Positions 1-12,707 of a DNA stretch of 64,000 bases are shown in pieces. Each line of letters opens with the position of its first letter. The stretch's first letter is position 1. The notes beneath the pieces were generated by a model that worked only from the letters and a program-made list of their open reading frames with translations, had not been told where the DNA came from and made no database searches. The DNA is from Xenopus tropicalis (taxonomy: Eukaryota > Chordata > Amphibia > Anura > Pipidae), in the NCBI RefSeq assembly GCF_000004195.4, contig NC_030686.2, positions 45,061,961-45,125,960 of the forward strand, written 5' to 3'. A program made the translations under genes and the position numbers.

Positions 1-233
1 ATATACCCACGGGCAATTAAAGTTGCACTAATTGATCTCCCTCCGCATTGTGGCTGTGTGCCAGCTGGGCATCCGTACTTAATGCAGAGGCAAGTGTTTC
101 TCTAGGAGTGTGTGTTTAGATGCCAGCGGGTACATACCCTAAACCCCTGGCTCACATTCAGGCCGAGCCTACGTAATCTATTATTATATACAGCGGGCTG
201 CCAGTTCCTATTGGAATTGCCACAGGAGCTTAG

Positions 234-967
234 TACAGGTATCGGACCCGTTATCCAGAAAGCTCCAAATTACGGAAAGCCCATTTCCCATAGACTCCAT
301 TTTAATCAAATAATTCAGAATTTTACAACTGATTTCCTTTTTCTCTGTAGTAATAAAACTTTACCTTGTGATTGATCCCAACTAAGATATAAATAATCCT
401 TATTGGATGCAAAACAATCCTATTGGGGTTAATTAATGTTTTATTGATTTTTTTTAGCAGACTTAAGGTATGGAGATCCAAATTACGGAAAGACCCCTTA
501 TCTGGAAACCCGTTATCCAGAAAGCCCTGAATTACAGAAAGCCCATCTCCCATAGACTCCATTTTAATCAAATAATTCAGAATTTTAAAACTGATTTCCT
601 TTTTCTCTGAACAGCCCTATTGGGTTTATTTCATAGTTAAATGATTCCCTTTTCTCTGTAATAATAAAACAGTACCTGTACTTGATCCCAACTAAGATAT
701 AATTACCCCTTATTGGGGGCAGAACAGCCCTATTGGGTTTATTTAATGGTTAAATGATTCCCTTTTCTCTGTAATAATAAAACAGTATCTGTACTTGATT
801 CCAACTAAGATATAAATAATCCTTATTGGATGCAAAACAATCCTATTGGGGTTAATTAATGTTTTATTGATTTTTTTAGCAGACTTAAGGTATGGAGATC
901 CAAATTATGGAAAGACCCCTTATCTGGAATACCCTTGGCATTCTGGATAATGGGTCCGTTACCTGTA
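234..967. mobile_element. Composite copy of a TACAGGTAT-ended MITE
   Basis: The segment begins with TACAGGTATCGGACC and ends with its approximate inverse, GGGTCCGTTACCTGTA, so it has the terminal inverted repeats of an abundant Xenopus MITE. TA at both ends fits a TA target, as for Tc1/mariner-type elements; this is inference. The inside repeats itself: the motif around CATAGACTCCATTTTAATCA occurs at about 290 and 550, so one copy is nested in or duplicated into another. About two copies of the 113-bp unit that forms arrays elsewhere in this window lie at about 600-790. No coding capacity is seen. Confidence 0.75.
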
Positions 968-1570
968 CATGTATAAAGTGGTTAGGGATTTTGTGAGGGA
1001 CAGACTTGCCTGGGTCCATAGATAATAAAGAGGGGAGGAGTAGATAACAGGACAGAGTATTATATATATGAGTTGTATCTAATAGCCTCACTACTGAACA
1101 GGTTAATGGCAGCTAAACCTTTGTACCCGCTCACACTCGCCGCAGTGTTTGCTGTGGCTCTTATCCAAGGGCTAGGTGTGGGGCGTAGCCACGCGCTCGC
1201 CTCTATACATCTCTGTGTACCCCACTGCCCAGACATGCCTCCCCATCGCTCACATTGAATTCCAGCGCACACAGGAATCTGCGGCCCATAACCAACAGAA
1301 CCTGTTTATCTCTTATATATCAGCACTTCCTACAGTTCATTGGATTTAGGCTTTTATTATCTTTTTCATCAATAAAGCACATTTTCCTTGGTCGGTGCTA
1401 TCATTAATGGCGAGTAGGTTATGTAGTTAAACTGGGCACTTTCTGGTAGCGCCAAGCTTAGGGCTAAGGGCGCTGGTACATGGAGAGATAAGTTGCCTGT
1501 GATAAATCTTCGCTACCTTGGGCGACTAATCTCCCCAAAATGCCTTCCCAGTGGAAGACAGACGGGACAA
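968..1570. other. Gene-free stretch
   Basis: No supported gene. The sequence is mostly single-copy in appearance. From about 1460 it resembles the edge of a foldback MITE (ggcgactaatctcccc, as in the element at 4401-4652), apparently interrupted by the MITE that starts near 1571. Confidence 0.5.
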
Positions 1571-2069
1571 TAAAGGTCCCCATACACGGGCCGATCCGCT
1601 CACTTAGCGATGTCGCCAAGTGAGCGGATCTTCTCCCGATATCCTCACCTACGGGTGGGCGATATCGGGAGAATCCAGGGTAATTCGATTGTTTGGCCCT
1701 GGGGTCAAACGATCGAATTATAACGATGGGTATAGGAAAATTCAGTCCGGGGACTGCATCGGCTCGTCTCTTACGGGTGGACAATATCGGGAAAATCCAG
1801 GATAATTGGATCCTTTGGCCCTGGGGTCAACGATCGAATTATAACGATGGGCATAGGAAAAGTCGGTCTGGGGACCGCATCAACGAGCCGATGCGGTCCC
1901 TGATCCGACTAGATTTTCTAACCTGCCCGATTGAGATCTGGCCAATTTCAGGCCAGATATCGGTCGGGCAGGCCCATCGGTAGTGCCCATACACGGGCCG
2001 ATTAGCTGCCAAATCTGTCTATGAGACCCATATCGGCAGCTAGAATCGGCCTATGTAAGGGGACCTTTA
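1571..2069. mobile_element. TTAA-type MITE with GGTCCCCATACAC ends
   Basis: Terminal inverted repeats TAAAGGTCCCCATACACGGG (left) and an approximate inverse ending GGGGACCTTTA (right) bound about 500 bp of non-coding DNA. Inside are several short palindromes, such as the pair around cgctcacttagcgatg / aagtgagcgg, and two copies of an internal ATCGGGAGAATCCAGGG-like block. Three more members lie at 7310, 28633 and 45408, and the last shows a clear TTAA at its left edge. A TTAA target fits Kolobok/T2-like or piggyBac-like non-autonomous elements; the superfamily is inferred. Confidence 0.75.
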
Positions 2070-2439
2070 GTCGCTGTGATTTTAAAAATCCACCACTAAA
2101 TGAATGGCGACTTGTTTGACACGGTAGATCTTGGACACTGTAATTAGTATATTAATGCACGGACAGGCTGTTTTGGTGATTAGTCGCTGCAACTTTGGTT
2201 ACTGTGATGCAGGGAAAAATTGCAAGCAAGATGTATGATGAAAGTGGTGCATCATGGGATACATGCAGTGTATCCTAGGGCATACAAAGTGATGCCAAGG
2301 GCCCTGTGCCGTGCAACAAGGGGTTAATGTGACTGCCAGTAAGTCAAGTGAAGTTTCCAATTGCCTGCACACAATGTCACACCGCGTGTCACTTGTCAAT
2401 ACTGTGTAATGACGCAGGAACCTACTCCCCTCCTGCCCC

Positions 2440-2860
2440 AGCCTCATCCATTATATTAGCCTCTTGCCAGTCGACATTCCTGAAGGGCCAGAGAGCCGCC
2501 TCCCTGGGCCAGTGGCCAGCCTCCCTCACGCAGGCCTGTATCAGGCAGGCCCAGGCCTGTCCGCTTCATTGTGTCCCTTTCAGGGCAGACACAGCCGAGG
2601 GAGCAAAATATGTGCACAAATAACAGAGGGCCTGCGATGCTACGAACATTGTTTATGTCTGTTTACCTCCCTCGTCTCCTGGCGAGGCACTAATTAATAG
2701 GTAGGACTGTCATCTCTCGACGGATGCAGCTCGCAGTGACCCTGCGAAATTGCACATAGATTTTATCTGCCACGGGGAAGCATGCCGCTAGTCACATTTA
2801 TAGCCAATATCTGCTGGGAGCGCCCTAATGGGGCTATCTAGGGAGCAGCCTGGCAGGTAC
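2440..2860. promoter_or_regulatory. Candidate conserved non-coding element in the foxj1 3' flank
   Basis: This stretch matches no repeat elsewhere in the window and has balanced composition. It carries closely spaced candidate sites: TTGTTTATG and TGTTTAC (forkhead-like) at about 2648-2665, and ACTAATTAAT (homeodomain-like) at about 2689. I cannot align it to other species, so enhancer function is a guess from motif density and lack of repeats. Confidence 0.2.
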
Positions 2861-4400
2861 AGGTTTTATTAGTAGTGTAACTACAGGTTGCTGGGTCCTA
2901 CAGAAAAACAATCACTCATGGGCTCATCCACCTGCCTCGAACTGGCCAGACACGTCCACATTTTAGTCTTCTTCAAACATTCAGATATCGGTCGTATGTT
3001 TAGATGCAACGATCTTAAACTAACATTCAGGCTGAAATTGTAGGATAAAACCCTAAAAATAACAAATGGGAGGATGTTCTAGACATGAAATAGCACCAAT
3101 CGTACAAAAGTGACTTCCATTGTTGGTCCCCCAAGGATATCGCCAGATACACAATACATGCGCAGATTTAATCATTATCCAAACCAAATTCTCTAAGATG
3201 GCCGATCGACTAAATGGCCAATTGCCATGGTACAAAAATTATCGGGACGATAACGCCAAACCCACACACCGTCCGAAAATCATACGAAACATATCGGTAT
3301 GTGTATGGCCAGCTTAATCCAGCAAAGGGGATTGTCTGTTTTACCTCCGTTCAGACGCCCACCATTATTTGTTATCCAACCTGCAGCCACTTCAGCTTAC
3401 AACAGCTTGCTTTACTGTACTATCGCCATGTTGATGTGGTCATCGCCCAATGAGTCTCTACATGCCCAAAGTATGGTCCAGTCATTGACCGTTTGGCCAA
3501 AGATTTGATGAGCCCGGTTTGGTTCAGCACATGGATGGCAAGATTGGGCAAAAATCTGCTTGATGAACTTGTCATACAGACAGACCTACACTCCTAGGTT
3601 GTACAGATGGCCCAGTGATTAACTGATAATTCAGCTTCAATATATGTTTATGAAAAAAAAAGGTTTTTGGGGGTAATTTTGCTGTGGGGCCCACTAGCAC
3701 TGAGTTACATGACTGATAGGGACAGATGGCAGGGGCACCCAGGAAGGATGGGGGGCTGCCCGATCTCACACCAGCCTTGACAAGAAGCTTTATTACAAGG
3801 ACCAGCTCTACACCTACAGGCTGTACTGTTTGTACAAGTGATATAAAGCCTATTGTACATTATAGAGAGAAGTGCTGTCCATGTATGGGGCGGTTATCCA
3901 GCACACTTCTTATAAAGCCATAACAAGAAGTCTACAGGGCCCTGGACTGATAGGGGATATTTAACCCGGACACAGAGTGACCATCTGAGTAATTTCTCTT
4001 TGTTTTGGGCACCGACAGTGAAAGCCGTGCCCACCCCAAACACATTCCTTCATTGCTAGAGCACAGTTCTTAGCAGAAACAGCCCCTGTCTGTGTAAAAT
4101 AAAACTGCTCTGGGTTTCTATTATATGTAACGTGATCCCCTGAATGGGAATTACAAGGACTGGCAGTACTTTGTATGTAACTATTGTAAGATCACCTCAC
4201 TTCTTTCTTACCCTCTGACCAGCCATCAAGAAGACTTCCCGATTGGCCAGTGAAACCCCACAGTGGGGTTCCCTACCTATACTTTCTTCTTTTAGCCCTC
4301 ATATCTGATATTGCTAAGAATGATCCCCCCCCCCACTACTGTAATACCCAAAAACAATGTATGTGAATGAAAACAAACTACACCATACTGAAGCCTTTGC
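2861..4400. other. Gene-free stretch with an old MITE remnant
   Basis: No gene is supported. From about 2935 to 3319 a diverged element is suggested by the left motif ACTGGCCAGACACG and the right end GTGTATGGCCAGCTTAA, which resemble the ends of the GGCCATACAC-type MITEs. The remainder holds only short shadow reading frames with no recognisable protein and no repeat structure I can define. Confidence 0.4.
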
Positions 4401-4652
4401 AGCCGGCTGTGACATACGGGTGACTAATCTCCTCTAAATGCCATCCCACCGGCTAGAATGTAAATCGCCGGTGGGATGGCATACGCGATGCCGTGATTTG
4501 CCAAAGTTGTGGAAGTTGCCTTGAGAGGAGACTTCCGCAACTTCGGCAAATCGCGGCGCCGCATATGCCATCCCACCGGCGATTTACATTCCAGATGGCA
4601 TTTAGGGGAGATTTGTCGCTCGGCGACTATTCTCCCTGTGTGTCACAGCCCT
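4401..4652. mobile_element. Foldback MITE of about 250 bp
   Basis: The ends are inverted copies: gccggctgtgacatacgggt at the left against ctgtgtgtcacagccc at the right. The inside is also palindromic: the block around CCATCCCACCGGC occurs once forward on each side and once inverted near 4463, so the whole could fold into a long hairpin. A related core occurs near 1510. No coding capacity. Confidence 0.65.
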
Positions 4653-5414
4653 TACAGTTATGCAGTGTCAGAATGGGGGAGGTAGGGCCCACCGGAAAAC
4701 CTAAGCAAAGGGCCCACCACTCCGGCCTCACCCTGCCTCCCCCCCAGCTAAGGGCCCACCATTTCCCATGAGTACCGGTACCAGTGCAGATGACGCAATG
4801 CTTTCTGGCTCCACCACTGCTCCGCGCAGCCTGCCAGTGTGCCGGCGGGGCCCAACAGGACCAGGGCCCACTGCATTTTCTCTGGGTACACCAGTGGGCC
4901 AGTACAAACCTGCAGTTATGCTTTAGTGGTAGTATTCTGTAGGTAAGGGTGTGGTCATGTTAGGAGATAATGCCCCTAAGGGCTCATTGAGACACCACTT
5001 CAATATCATTCTATAGACTGTAGGGCTGGGCAGCCAGAAGGGCCATAAAGGTGGCTATTCACAGGCTGATAAAAGCTGCCAAGGGACAGAGTCAGCACCT
5101 TATCTGCCCGTGTATGGAACCCTCAGGCATGTTATATAATGTTACATAATGCAGGCACTGATGTTCTTGTTATAGTGCTCCAGCTAGGGAGCTGCCGCTG
5201 GTACAGGGGGGCTGATAGTGTTAGGGCTTCCTACTGTAATGTAATCTCTTCCCTGCACATTGAGCAGCCTCAGATAGTGTTGGCTTCTCTGTACCTGTAA
5301 GCGGATGAGTAATCACCTGTAAGCTGATCCTGCCATTCTGCATTATCAGTTCCCACTCTAGCTGCGCTCCACTGTGCCGCTCACAGCTTCTTCCAGCTTT
5401 AAACCCCTGCCACA
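4653..5414. other. Gene-free stretch, G+C-rich at its start
   Basis: No gene. From 4680 to 4900 the phrase GGGCCCACC recurs, a composition seen in hAT-type MITE interiors at 29.7 and 37.0 kb, so this may be an old relative without clear ends. The rest is unremarkable. Confidence 0.35.
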
Positions 5415-5545
5415 GATGAATCTTTTATTGATTTTTTTAGTACACTTAGGGTATGGAGATCCAAATTATGGAAAGAACCCTTATCTGGAATACCCTTGGT
5501 CCCAAGCATTCTGGATAATGGGTCCTATAACTATACATGCATTAT
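5415..5545 (+). mobile_element. Right-half fragment of the TACAGGTAT-ended MITE
   Basis: Holds the right arm of the family: TTTTATTGATTTTTTTAG, then GGTATGGAGATCCAAATTA and GCATTCTGGATAATGGGTCC, ending in a decayed ACTATACATG. The left arm is missing, so this is a truncated copy. Confidence 0.7.
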
Positions 5546-7309
5546 TTTATGTAGCTTCTAGTGTTCCCACTGAAACTTGATTGGCTGAGAGTTACTTAAC
5601 CAATCAGGTTCTGACAGTCAGAGAGTGAGGGCCTGAGAGTGGGACTGGGGGGTTAATATGTGACCCTTGATGTGCTCCAAGGGAATTGCTGGGTTTTCTG
5701 TGTTCCCCTACACCCTCACTTCTGTTTGCAACCATGCCCCAGATCTAATCGCTTATGGGTATACAGGGAGGGGGTAATGTGAATAGGACGAGGACCCCAA
5801 CACGCCCCTCACTTTTACACCTTGAAGGTTGTGTGTAGGCAATACATCCAACTGTTGTTATCTTGTCCGGGCCTCGGGCGGCTACACTTCTGCACGTACG
5901 GTACTTTGTCACTTAACCTACATGCTCAAGTTACACGCCGGCGGAAGGGCCCTTTCTTCTCAAAAGCTTGTGAAATGATCAGTTAGCCAGTGATGGAATC
6001 CAGGTCTTCCACGCTTCTCTCTCACCAACCTATATTTAATGAAAATATTTCATGACTTTGTAGTTTTACATACCGTGGGTCAATCCTGGACTGAGCTTCC
6101 AGGGGCCCAATAGGAACCCATAGGCACAGGACCCACTAATACCCCTCCATTCCCCCATCATCACAGGATAAAGAGCTCTATGGCCAGGGCCACATTTGCA
6201 GTTTATGCTACAGCTGAGAAATGTCAGCTACTAATGTATCAAATTGTAACAACATTTCCTTTGAAGGTGGCATATGGCAGCTCCTAATGGATCAAACTCT
6301 CTTCTTCATTTTATACCATTTTAGTGGTTCCATCAATATATAATGCATTTAATTGATTTTACATTTTCCCAGATTTTACCCCTTTTTTTCCTGGTTCCCT
6401 GAGAAACATAAAATGAGGGTTCTATGTTATGATAGACAATACAAAGGAATGTAAAGAGCTCATTATGTGCGGTGGGCTGTTTGACAACAATACATTTTGT
6501 GAATTACCCTTTTAAATAAGTTGGCTAGCACTTAATCCTAAACATGTTTCTTGAATTAGCTTGTGGTATTCAGCCTATTGTCTATAACGAGCAACCCAGT
6601 AAATGATGGGGTTTAGGTATTTTAATCCATTAGGCACCAGTAGGCAGTGAGAGTGATACTTGTGACAGAGATAGCACTTTCATGTACTGCACAGAGCCCA
6701 GCATAGCAGTTAGGCATTGCAATATTCCCTAACAGCAGGGCAGGCTCCCTGCCGACACAGCTATTTGCCCTAGTTGGACGGAAATCTACTTATTCAGCTT
6801 TCTGTGTGCCACTGCTTGCTGAGGGTCGCTGCCCATTCACATCAATGGGAAGGGCCACGGGGCATCCCGCAGAGGCAGTTATTGGGGGGTAACATTGACT
6901 GCTGGATTTTCTAGCCTATACACATCAAGGGTGACCTATTTCACCTGCAACTGCTGGGAACTGTAGAGGAAGTATTGATAATAAAGAGAAGGAATGGGGG
7001 GATAGGATGGTACCCTATGGCATTAATCCCACAGTCCAGTAACGCACCTCTTTATTTTGCTGCTCCGGGGGCACCATACGTGGGATATCAGTGCAGAAAG
7101 AAAGAGCTTTAGTGGGATAGGTACAGCAAGCCTTTCCATCTGTAGGCCAGTGGTATGATTTTGCCAGTGCATTGGAGCTGGGAGTAATAGAGCTTGCACA
7201 TAATTTGCCGGGTAAAACAAGGACAGCCCTGTGCTGCCCTGGCATTTATTCCATAGTCATTTGGGCTCATTTAGGTGGGGCTAAAGTGCCACTTTTATCC
7301 ACTAGTGGC
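5546..7309. other. Gene-free stretch
   Basis: No supported gene, RNA gene or well-bounded repeat. The short reading frames near 7015-7245 have no family resemblance and are treated as chance. Confidence 0.4.
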
Positions 7310-7643
7310 TTAAGGTGGCCATACACGTGAAGATCCGCTTGCTTGGCGAGGTCCCCACCTATGGGCGGGCAATATTGGGGAAAATGTAGGCTAATTCGAT
7401 CGTTTGGCCCTGGGGTCAAACGATCGAATTATAATGGCGGCAATGGGGCGGCATTGGCACGTTGATGCGGTCCCCCATCCGACTGAATCTTTTAACCTGG
7501 CCGATCGATATCTGAGCAATTTTAGGCCAGATATTGGTTGGGCAGGCCCCTCGTTTCTGCCCCTACACGGGCCGATAAGCTGCTGAATCGGTCTAAGGGA
7601 CCCATATCGGCGGCTACAATTGGCCCGTGTATGGGGACCTTAC
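7310..7643. mobile_element. TTAA-type MITE with GGCCATACAC / GTGTATGGGGACC ends
   Basis: The left edge reads TTAAGGTGGCCATACACGTG and the right edge CCCGTGTATGGGGACCTTA. The interior shares blocks with the element at 1571, including TCGATCGTTTGGCCCTGGGG and GCCAGATATTGGTTGGGCAG. It is non-autonomous, and the decayed right edge suggests an older copy. Confidence 0.75.
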
Positions 7644-9250
7644 CTTATTGCCCCATTTGTCTTTGCTCTAATACAGCCCATCATTCCAGAGATAAGCATA
7701 GCAGATAGCACAGTATGTATGAATGGAGACCATAGCTTTGAATTCATCTATGAACCCCATTCCTTGGGAGCATCTCATTGGTACATATGATTGGTACGGG
7801 AGCAGAGAGATCACTCCAGTAGCTCCGACACCTATGGTTGTGTTAGTAATACTCAGTAATACACAGGTAAGCATTGCACTCTGTACAGAATAACCTCTGC
7901 CGATGTGTTTTCCTGAACGCTTATAATAAAGTGAAAGTCAGATTGTTGTTTTCCCTTGTGTATATCAGTGGATAAAAGGACTGTACATTACTGATTTCAG
8001 AGAAGGAAGTAAAGAACAGAACTAAATTTCCCCTGTGTGGCAGCTTCCGGGGCCACGTGAGAATAACATGAGAATGCATGGAACAAGCCCAGCGGTGGCA
8101 GGGGCAGGGATTTAGGGGGGTCCGGGCTTTAATAAACTTGTGCAAAACATAACATTTGCTGAGGCTTTGGGGATGGGGCCCAAGTTATTTAGTTGCACAG
8201 AATAGTGCACTGAGCTCTGGTCTGGTTTTCCCACCGTGTATCAGTGACAGGCACCGGCTAAAGGATGACTTCTAGGAGGGGGGGAATAGGAAAAAACATG
8301 AGAGAGGGAAAGATTAGGGAGATGGAGGGAAAATTGTGTCCCCTCGCACAGAGAGCATTGGAGACAAAGGGCTGGATTAGCATTCCCAAACAGGGATAGA
8401 TTAGCCTGTTTATTCTGCTTGTGTTGATTTAAAATATTTAGCATAATTAGCAAGTGAATGGCAAGGCATTGTGTGCTGTGAGCAGAAGGGAGCTGGGCTG
8501 GAGATAGGAGAGCAATATCTGTGTCAGACAGGACCCCCCTGCCTCTCTGTGTATGGCATGGAGAGAAAGGAAGCATTTTATGGAACGGTAGTGGCTCGCT
8601 GGGAGCAGCAATTAGGCACCTGGGTGTTAGCTTTACTGCAGTGAGGTAGGACTGGGGCTGCCGGGGCAATAAGATGTTACAGCAGCCATTATGTGCCACA
8701 ACTGAAAGCTTTTAAAGGGGCAATAAGCTTCACAGGAGATGAGCTATGACAATAAGTAGAGAGGCTGTACATAGCAGTGGCGCTATAGGGCATCAGGCCT
8801 CTTGCAGGAACCATAAAGGGGACAGGCACATGATCTGATGGTCTTAAGGGTTAATAAGGCTCATTTGCTAACCATGTACAGACGCACAGGTGCAATTTGC
8901 TGGGGGGGGCACACAATGACCCCCAAACCCACACATAAATGTTCCTACTGACAGGCCTTTTGTAATTATTCACTTTGCCGAATTCAATGGCAGAATTTAT
9001 ATGCACCGTATGAATTCGTAAAATGTATATTTGCCTTGACTACTAACATGTAACAATACACTGAAAGGTTAATCTGTGTCACAGCCACTTTATTATAGGA
9101 ATACTGAAATGGGAAAACATATTTTAACCCATCAGTTAATAGAGCTTCTCCAGCAGAATCCTGCATTGTAATCTCTTTTTCCCATGGCACTAGCCATATT
9201 CTTCATTTCCCAGGCTGCCACAGCCATGTGACCTGTGCTCTGATAAACTT
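7644..9250. other. Gene-free, largely non-repetitive stretch
   Basis: A 152-residue open frame on the minus strand (8241-8699) matches no family I know and has low-complexity composition, so it is not called. The AT-rich block at about 8395-8470 includes AAAATATTTAGCATAATTAG, with homeodomain-like sites, and is non-repetitive. Nothing else is recognised. Confidence 0.4.
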
Positions 9251-9762
9251 CAGTAACACTTTACTACTGCGCTGCAAGTTGGATTGACATCCCCCCCAGC
9301 AGCCGATCAGCAGAACAATGGGAAGGGGGCAAGATAGCAGCTCCCAGTAGGTATCAGAATAGCACTCAATAGTAAGAAATCCAAGTCCGGCTTGGGACTC
9401 CTCCAGTTACATGGGAGTAGGAGAAACAATAGGTTAGCTGAAAGCAGTTCTAATGTGTAGCGCTGGCTCCTTCTGAAAGCTCAGACTCAGGCACACTTTA
9501 CTGCTGCGCTGCAAGTTGGAGTGATATCCCCCCCCTCGCCCCCAGCAGCCGATCAGCAGAACAATGGGAAGGGAGCAAGATAGCAGCTCCCAGTAGGTAT
9601 CAGAATAGCACTCAATAGTAAGAAATCCAAGTCTGGCTTGGGACTCCTCCAGTTACATGGGAGTAGGAGAAACAATAGGTTAGCTGAAAGCAGTTCTAAT
9701 GTGTAGCGCTGGCTGAAAGCTCAGACTCAGGCACACTTTACTGCTGCGCTGCAAGTTGGAGT
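9251..9762. repeat. Tandem duplication, unit about 240 bp
   Basis: Two near-identical units (9251-9487 and 9488-9727) are followed by a short third start (9728-9762). Each begins with ACTTTACT(A/G)CTGCGCTGCA and contains GGCTTGGGACTCCTCCAGTT. Units differ mainly in the length of a C-run and a few substitutions, so the duplication is recent. It is probably part of an interspersed repeat whose ends I cannot place. Confidence 0.8.
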
Positions 9763-10381
9763 TCTGACTCACGACCTTAAACCTTGATTCCCCCGATGTT
9801 ACTGAACTACAACTCAAACTTTTCTTAAACAGATAACGAGGGGTTATTGTATTCTGGTAGCTGTAGCCTAAGATCATCAGAGGACCCAACAGGTCAGTTG
9901 AAAACAATGGGTGACTCTGGGGACGGCTGAATGCTATGCAGTGTGACTGAGCATAATGTTCTGGTTGGAATGTGCATTGACAAGTTAAATCCCTTACGTA
10001 TTGCATTGAATATTATCAGTAATAAGGCTTTAAGGAACTGTGTTACTGATAAAAGGCTTCATAGCATCAATATTTGCTCTTAGGCAATAAGCCTCTGCCC
10101 AGCACGGTACTGGCGCAGCGAGGAGCTACATTGTGCCACTGGGAAGCTAAATGCAGAGCTCATTTTATGGCAGAGACGCACACAGCATTGATCCAGTACA
10201 ATAGCTATGGCCCAGCTCGGCAGCCTCTCTGCTTTGTCACTTTCAGGAAACGGGCAAGTCTGGGCAGGCAAGCTGGGCCAGCGCCTCTGTACTGGGTGCA
10301 GCCCGTCACTCTTTAACTTCTTCACACCCACTACCACATCGGTCCCGGCAACACCGGCCTTGCTGCTGGGTTCTTTGCTTG
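9763..10381. other. Gene-free stretch
   Basis: No gene, RNA or repeat recognised. Short reading frames on both strands around 9680-10530 overlap each other and the following MITE and show no protein family signature. Confidence 0.4.
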
Positions 10382-11222
10382 TACAGGTATGGGATCCGTT
10401 ATCTGGAAACCTATTATCTAGAACTGCGGGAAAGCCATCTCCCATCGACTTCATTATAAGCAAAGAATTCAACATTTTAAAACATATAATACATATAAAA
10501 CAGTACCTGTACTTGATCACCACTAAGATATAATTACCCCTTATTGGGGCAGAACAGCCCTATTGGGTTTATTTAATGGTTAAATGATTCCCTTTTCTCT
10601 GTAATAATAAAACAGTACCTGTACTTGATCCCAACTAAGATATAATTACCCCTTATTGGGGGCAGAACAGCCCTATTGGGTTTATTTAATGGTTAAATGA
10701 TTCCCTTTTCTCTGTAATAATAAAACAGTACCTGTACTTGATCCCAGCTAAGATATAATTACCCCTTATTGGGGCAGAACAGCCCTATTGGGTTTATTTA
10801 ATGGTTAAATGATTCCCTTTTCTCTGTAATAATAAAACAGTACCTGTAATTGATCCCAACTAAGATATAATTACCCCTTATTGGGGGCAGAACAGCCCTA
10901 TTGGGTTTATTTAATGGTTAAATGATTCCCTTTTCTCTGTAATAATAAAACAGTACCTGTACTTGATCCCAGCTAAGATATAATTACCCCTTATTGGGGC
11001 AGAACAGCCCTATTGGGTTTATTTAATGGTTAAATGATTCCCTTTTCTCTGTAATAATAAAACAGTACCTGTACTTGATCCCAACTAAGATATAATTACC
11101 CCTTATTGGGGGCAGAACAGCCCTATTGGGTTTATTTAATGGTTAAATGATTCCCTTTTCTCTGTAATAATAAAACAGTACCTGTACTTGATCCCAACTA
11201 AGATATAATTACCCCTTATTGC
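10382..11222 (+). mobile_element. TACAGGTAT-ended MITE, right end lost, with a 113-bp array
   Basis: Starts with TACAGGTATGGGATCCGTTA and the usual left arm, then runs into about six copies of a 112-113-bp unit (10506-11220) marked by CTGTACTTGATCCCAACTAA and CAGAACAGCCCTATTGGGTT. The array stops in mid-unit at ATTACCCCTTATTG and unique sequence follows, so the right arm was deleted or never retained. Confidence 0.85.
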
Positions 11223-11965
11223 CCCAATTTGATCAGGCAGTTTGATGATTTTTATACCATTGCCCAACTGTGTGATGAGTTAACTGGCAGATGATGGTAT
11301 TAGCATGTATGTTTGCCCCAGTCTGGGTCCCACCACTTACAGAGGTTCCTGGCCTTTGTCAATCTTCCCAATTTCCCTCTGCAGTAACTGTGAGCCAAGA
11401 AGCCTCACCCAGGCCACCCATTGGGAGAAGAAGCACTTTGCCACCTAGGCCAACTCCGCCTTGACTGGCTATGTACCAGCATCTTTACAGGTTCCTTATC
11501 TGCTCCTACTCCACTGCCATAAGTGTCTCTCTTGTGTGGTACCCTCGAGCCTTTTGTGTTCCCATCTCCTCATTCTTCCTAATATCATTTATATTCCTGC
11601 CATTCTCATCCCTCCTGCATCCATCCCTCTCCCGCTCTCTCTCCCCTTTCGTTCCTTTCAAAGTACACAGAGTTCTTTCTGAATAGCTTCTCAGTGCCCC
11701 CGGACTGCAGCCTCGGAACACTGTAACAGGCACTGGCGAAGCTCCTATTGTCTGGGACTTTCCCTCTAAATACCTCTTATCCAGGAGATGAGACAGAAAG
11801 CTTTGGAACTGCTGGAGCTGCTCGGCCCCCCCTCATTGCTCAATGGCTGTGGGACATGAACCCGTAGTACTGCCCGTATCTATCAGACATGGGCCGATCG
11901 CTGGTCAGTATTTCAGTGCACCGTTTGCCAGTTATAGGTTTATTCTGAGGGAAGGAATTCTGCAG
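11223..11965. other. Gene-free stretch
   Basis: Non-repetitive. A C/T-rich tract lies at about 11590-11660. No gene is supported. Confidence 0.4.
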
Positions 11966-12707
11966 GAAGCTCAGAATTACGGAAATCCTGTCTCCTATAG
12001 ACCCCATTTTAATCAAATAATTCCGATTTTTAAAATTGATTTCCTTTTTCTCTGTAATAATAAAACAGTACCTGTACTTGATCCCAACTAAGATATAATT
12101 ACCCCTTATTGGGGGCAGAACAGCCCTATTGGGTTTATTTAATGGTTAAATGATTCCCTTTTCTCTGTAATAATAAAACAGTACCTGTACTTGATCCCAA
12201 CTAAGATATAATTACCCCTTATTGGGGGCAGAACAGCCCTATTGGGTTTATTTAATGGTTAAATTATTCCTTTTCTCTGTAATAATAAAACAGTACCTGT
12301 ACTTGATCCCAACTAAGATATAATTACCCCTTATTGGGGCAGAACAGCCCTATTGGGTTTATTTAATGGTTAAATGATTCCCTTTTCTCTGTAATAATAA
12401 AACAGTACCTGTACTTGATCCCAACTAAGATATAATTACCCCTTATTGGGGGCAGAACAGCCCTATTGGGTTTATTTAATGGTTAAATGATTCCCTTTTC
12501 TCTGTAATAATAAAACAGTACTTTGTATTTGATCCCAACTAAGATATAATTAATCCTTACTGGATGTAAAATAAACGTATTGGGTTTAATTAATGTTTTA
12601 TTGATTTCTTAGTAGACTTAAGGTATGAAGATCCAAATTACGGAAAGACCCCTTATCCAAAATACCATTGGTTCCAAGCATTCCGGATAACAGGTCCTAT
12701 ACCTGTA
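11966..12707 (+). mobile_element. TACAGGTAT-ended MITE with a 113-bp array, left end truncated
   Basis: The left terminus is missing; recognisable sequence begins at about AGGAAGCTCAGAATTACGG. About four 113-bp units follow (12046-12540), then the complete right arm ending CAGGTCCTATACCTGTA. It sits less than 1 kb from the copy at 10382, and the two may be pieces of one broken element. Confidence 0.8.

Noticed and set aside
8241..8699. 152-codon open frame on the minus strand
   Set aside because: Composition is low-complexity (Ser, Leu, Pro, His), with no domain and no neighbouring exon; probably chance.
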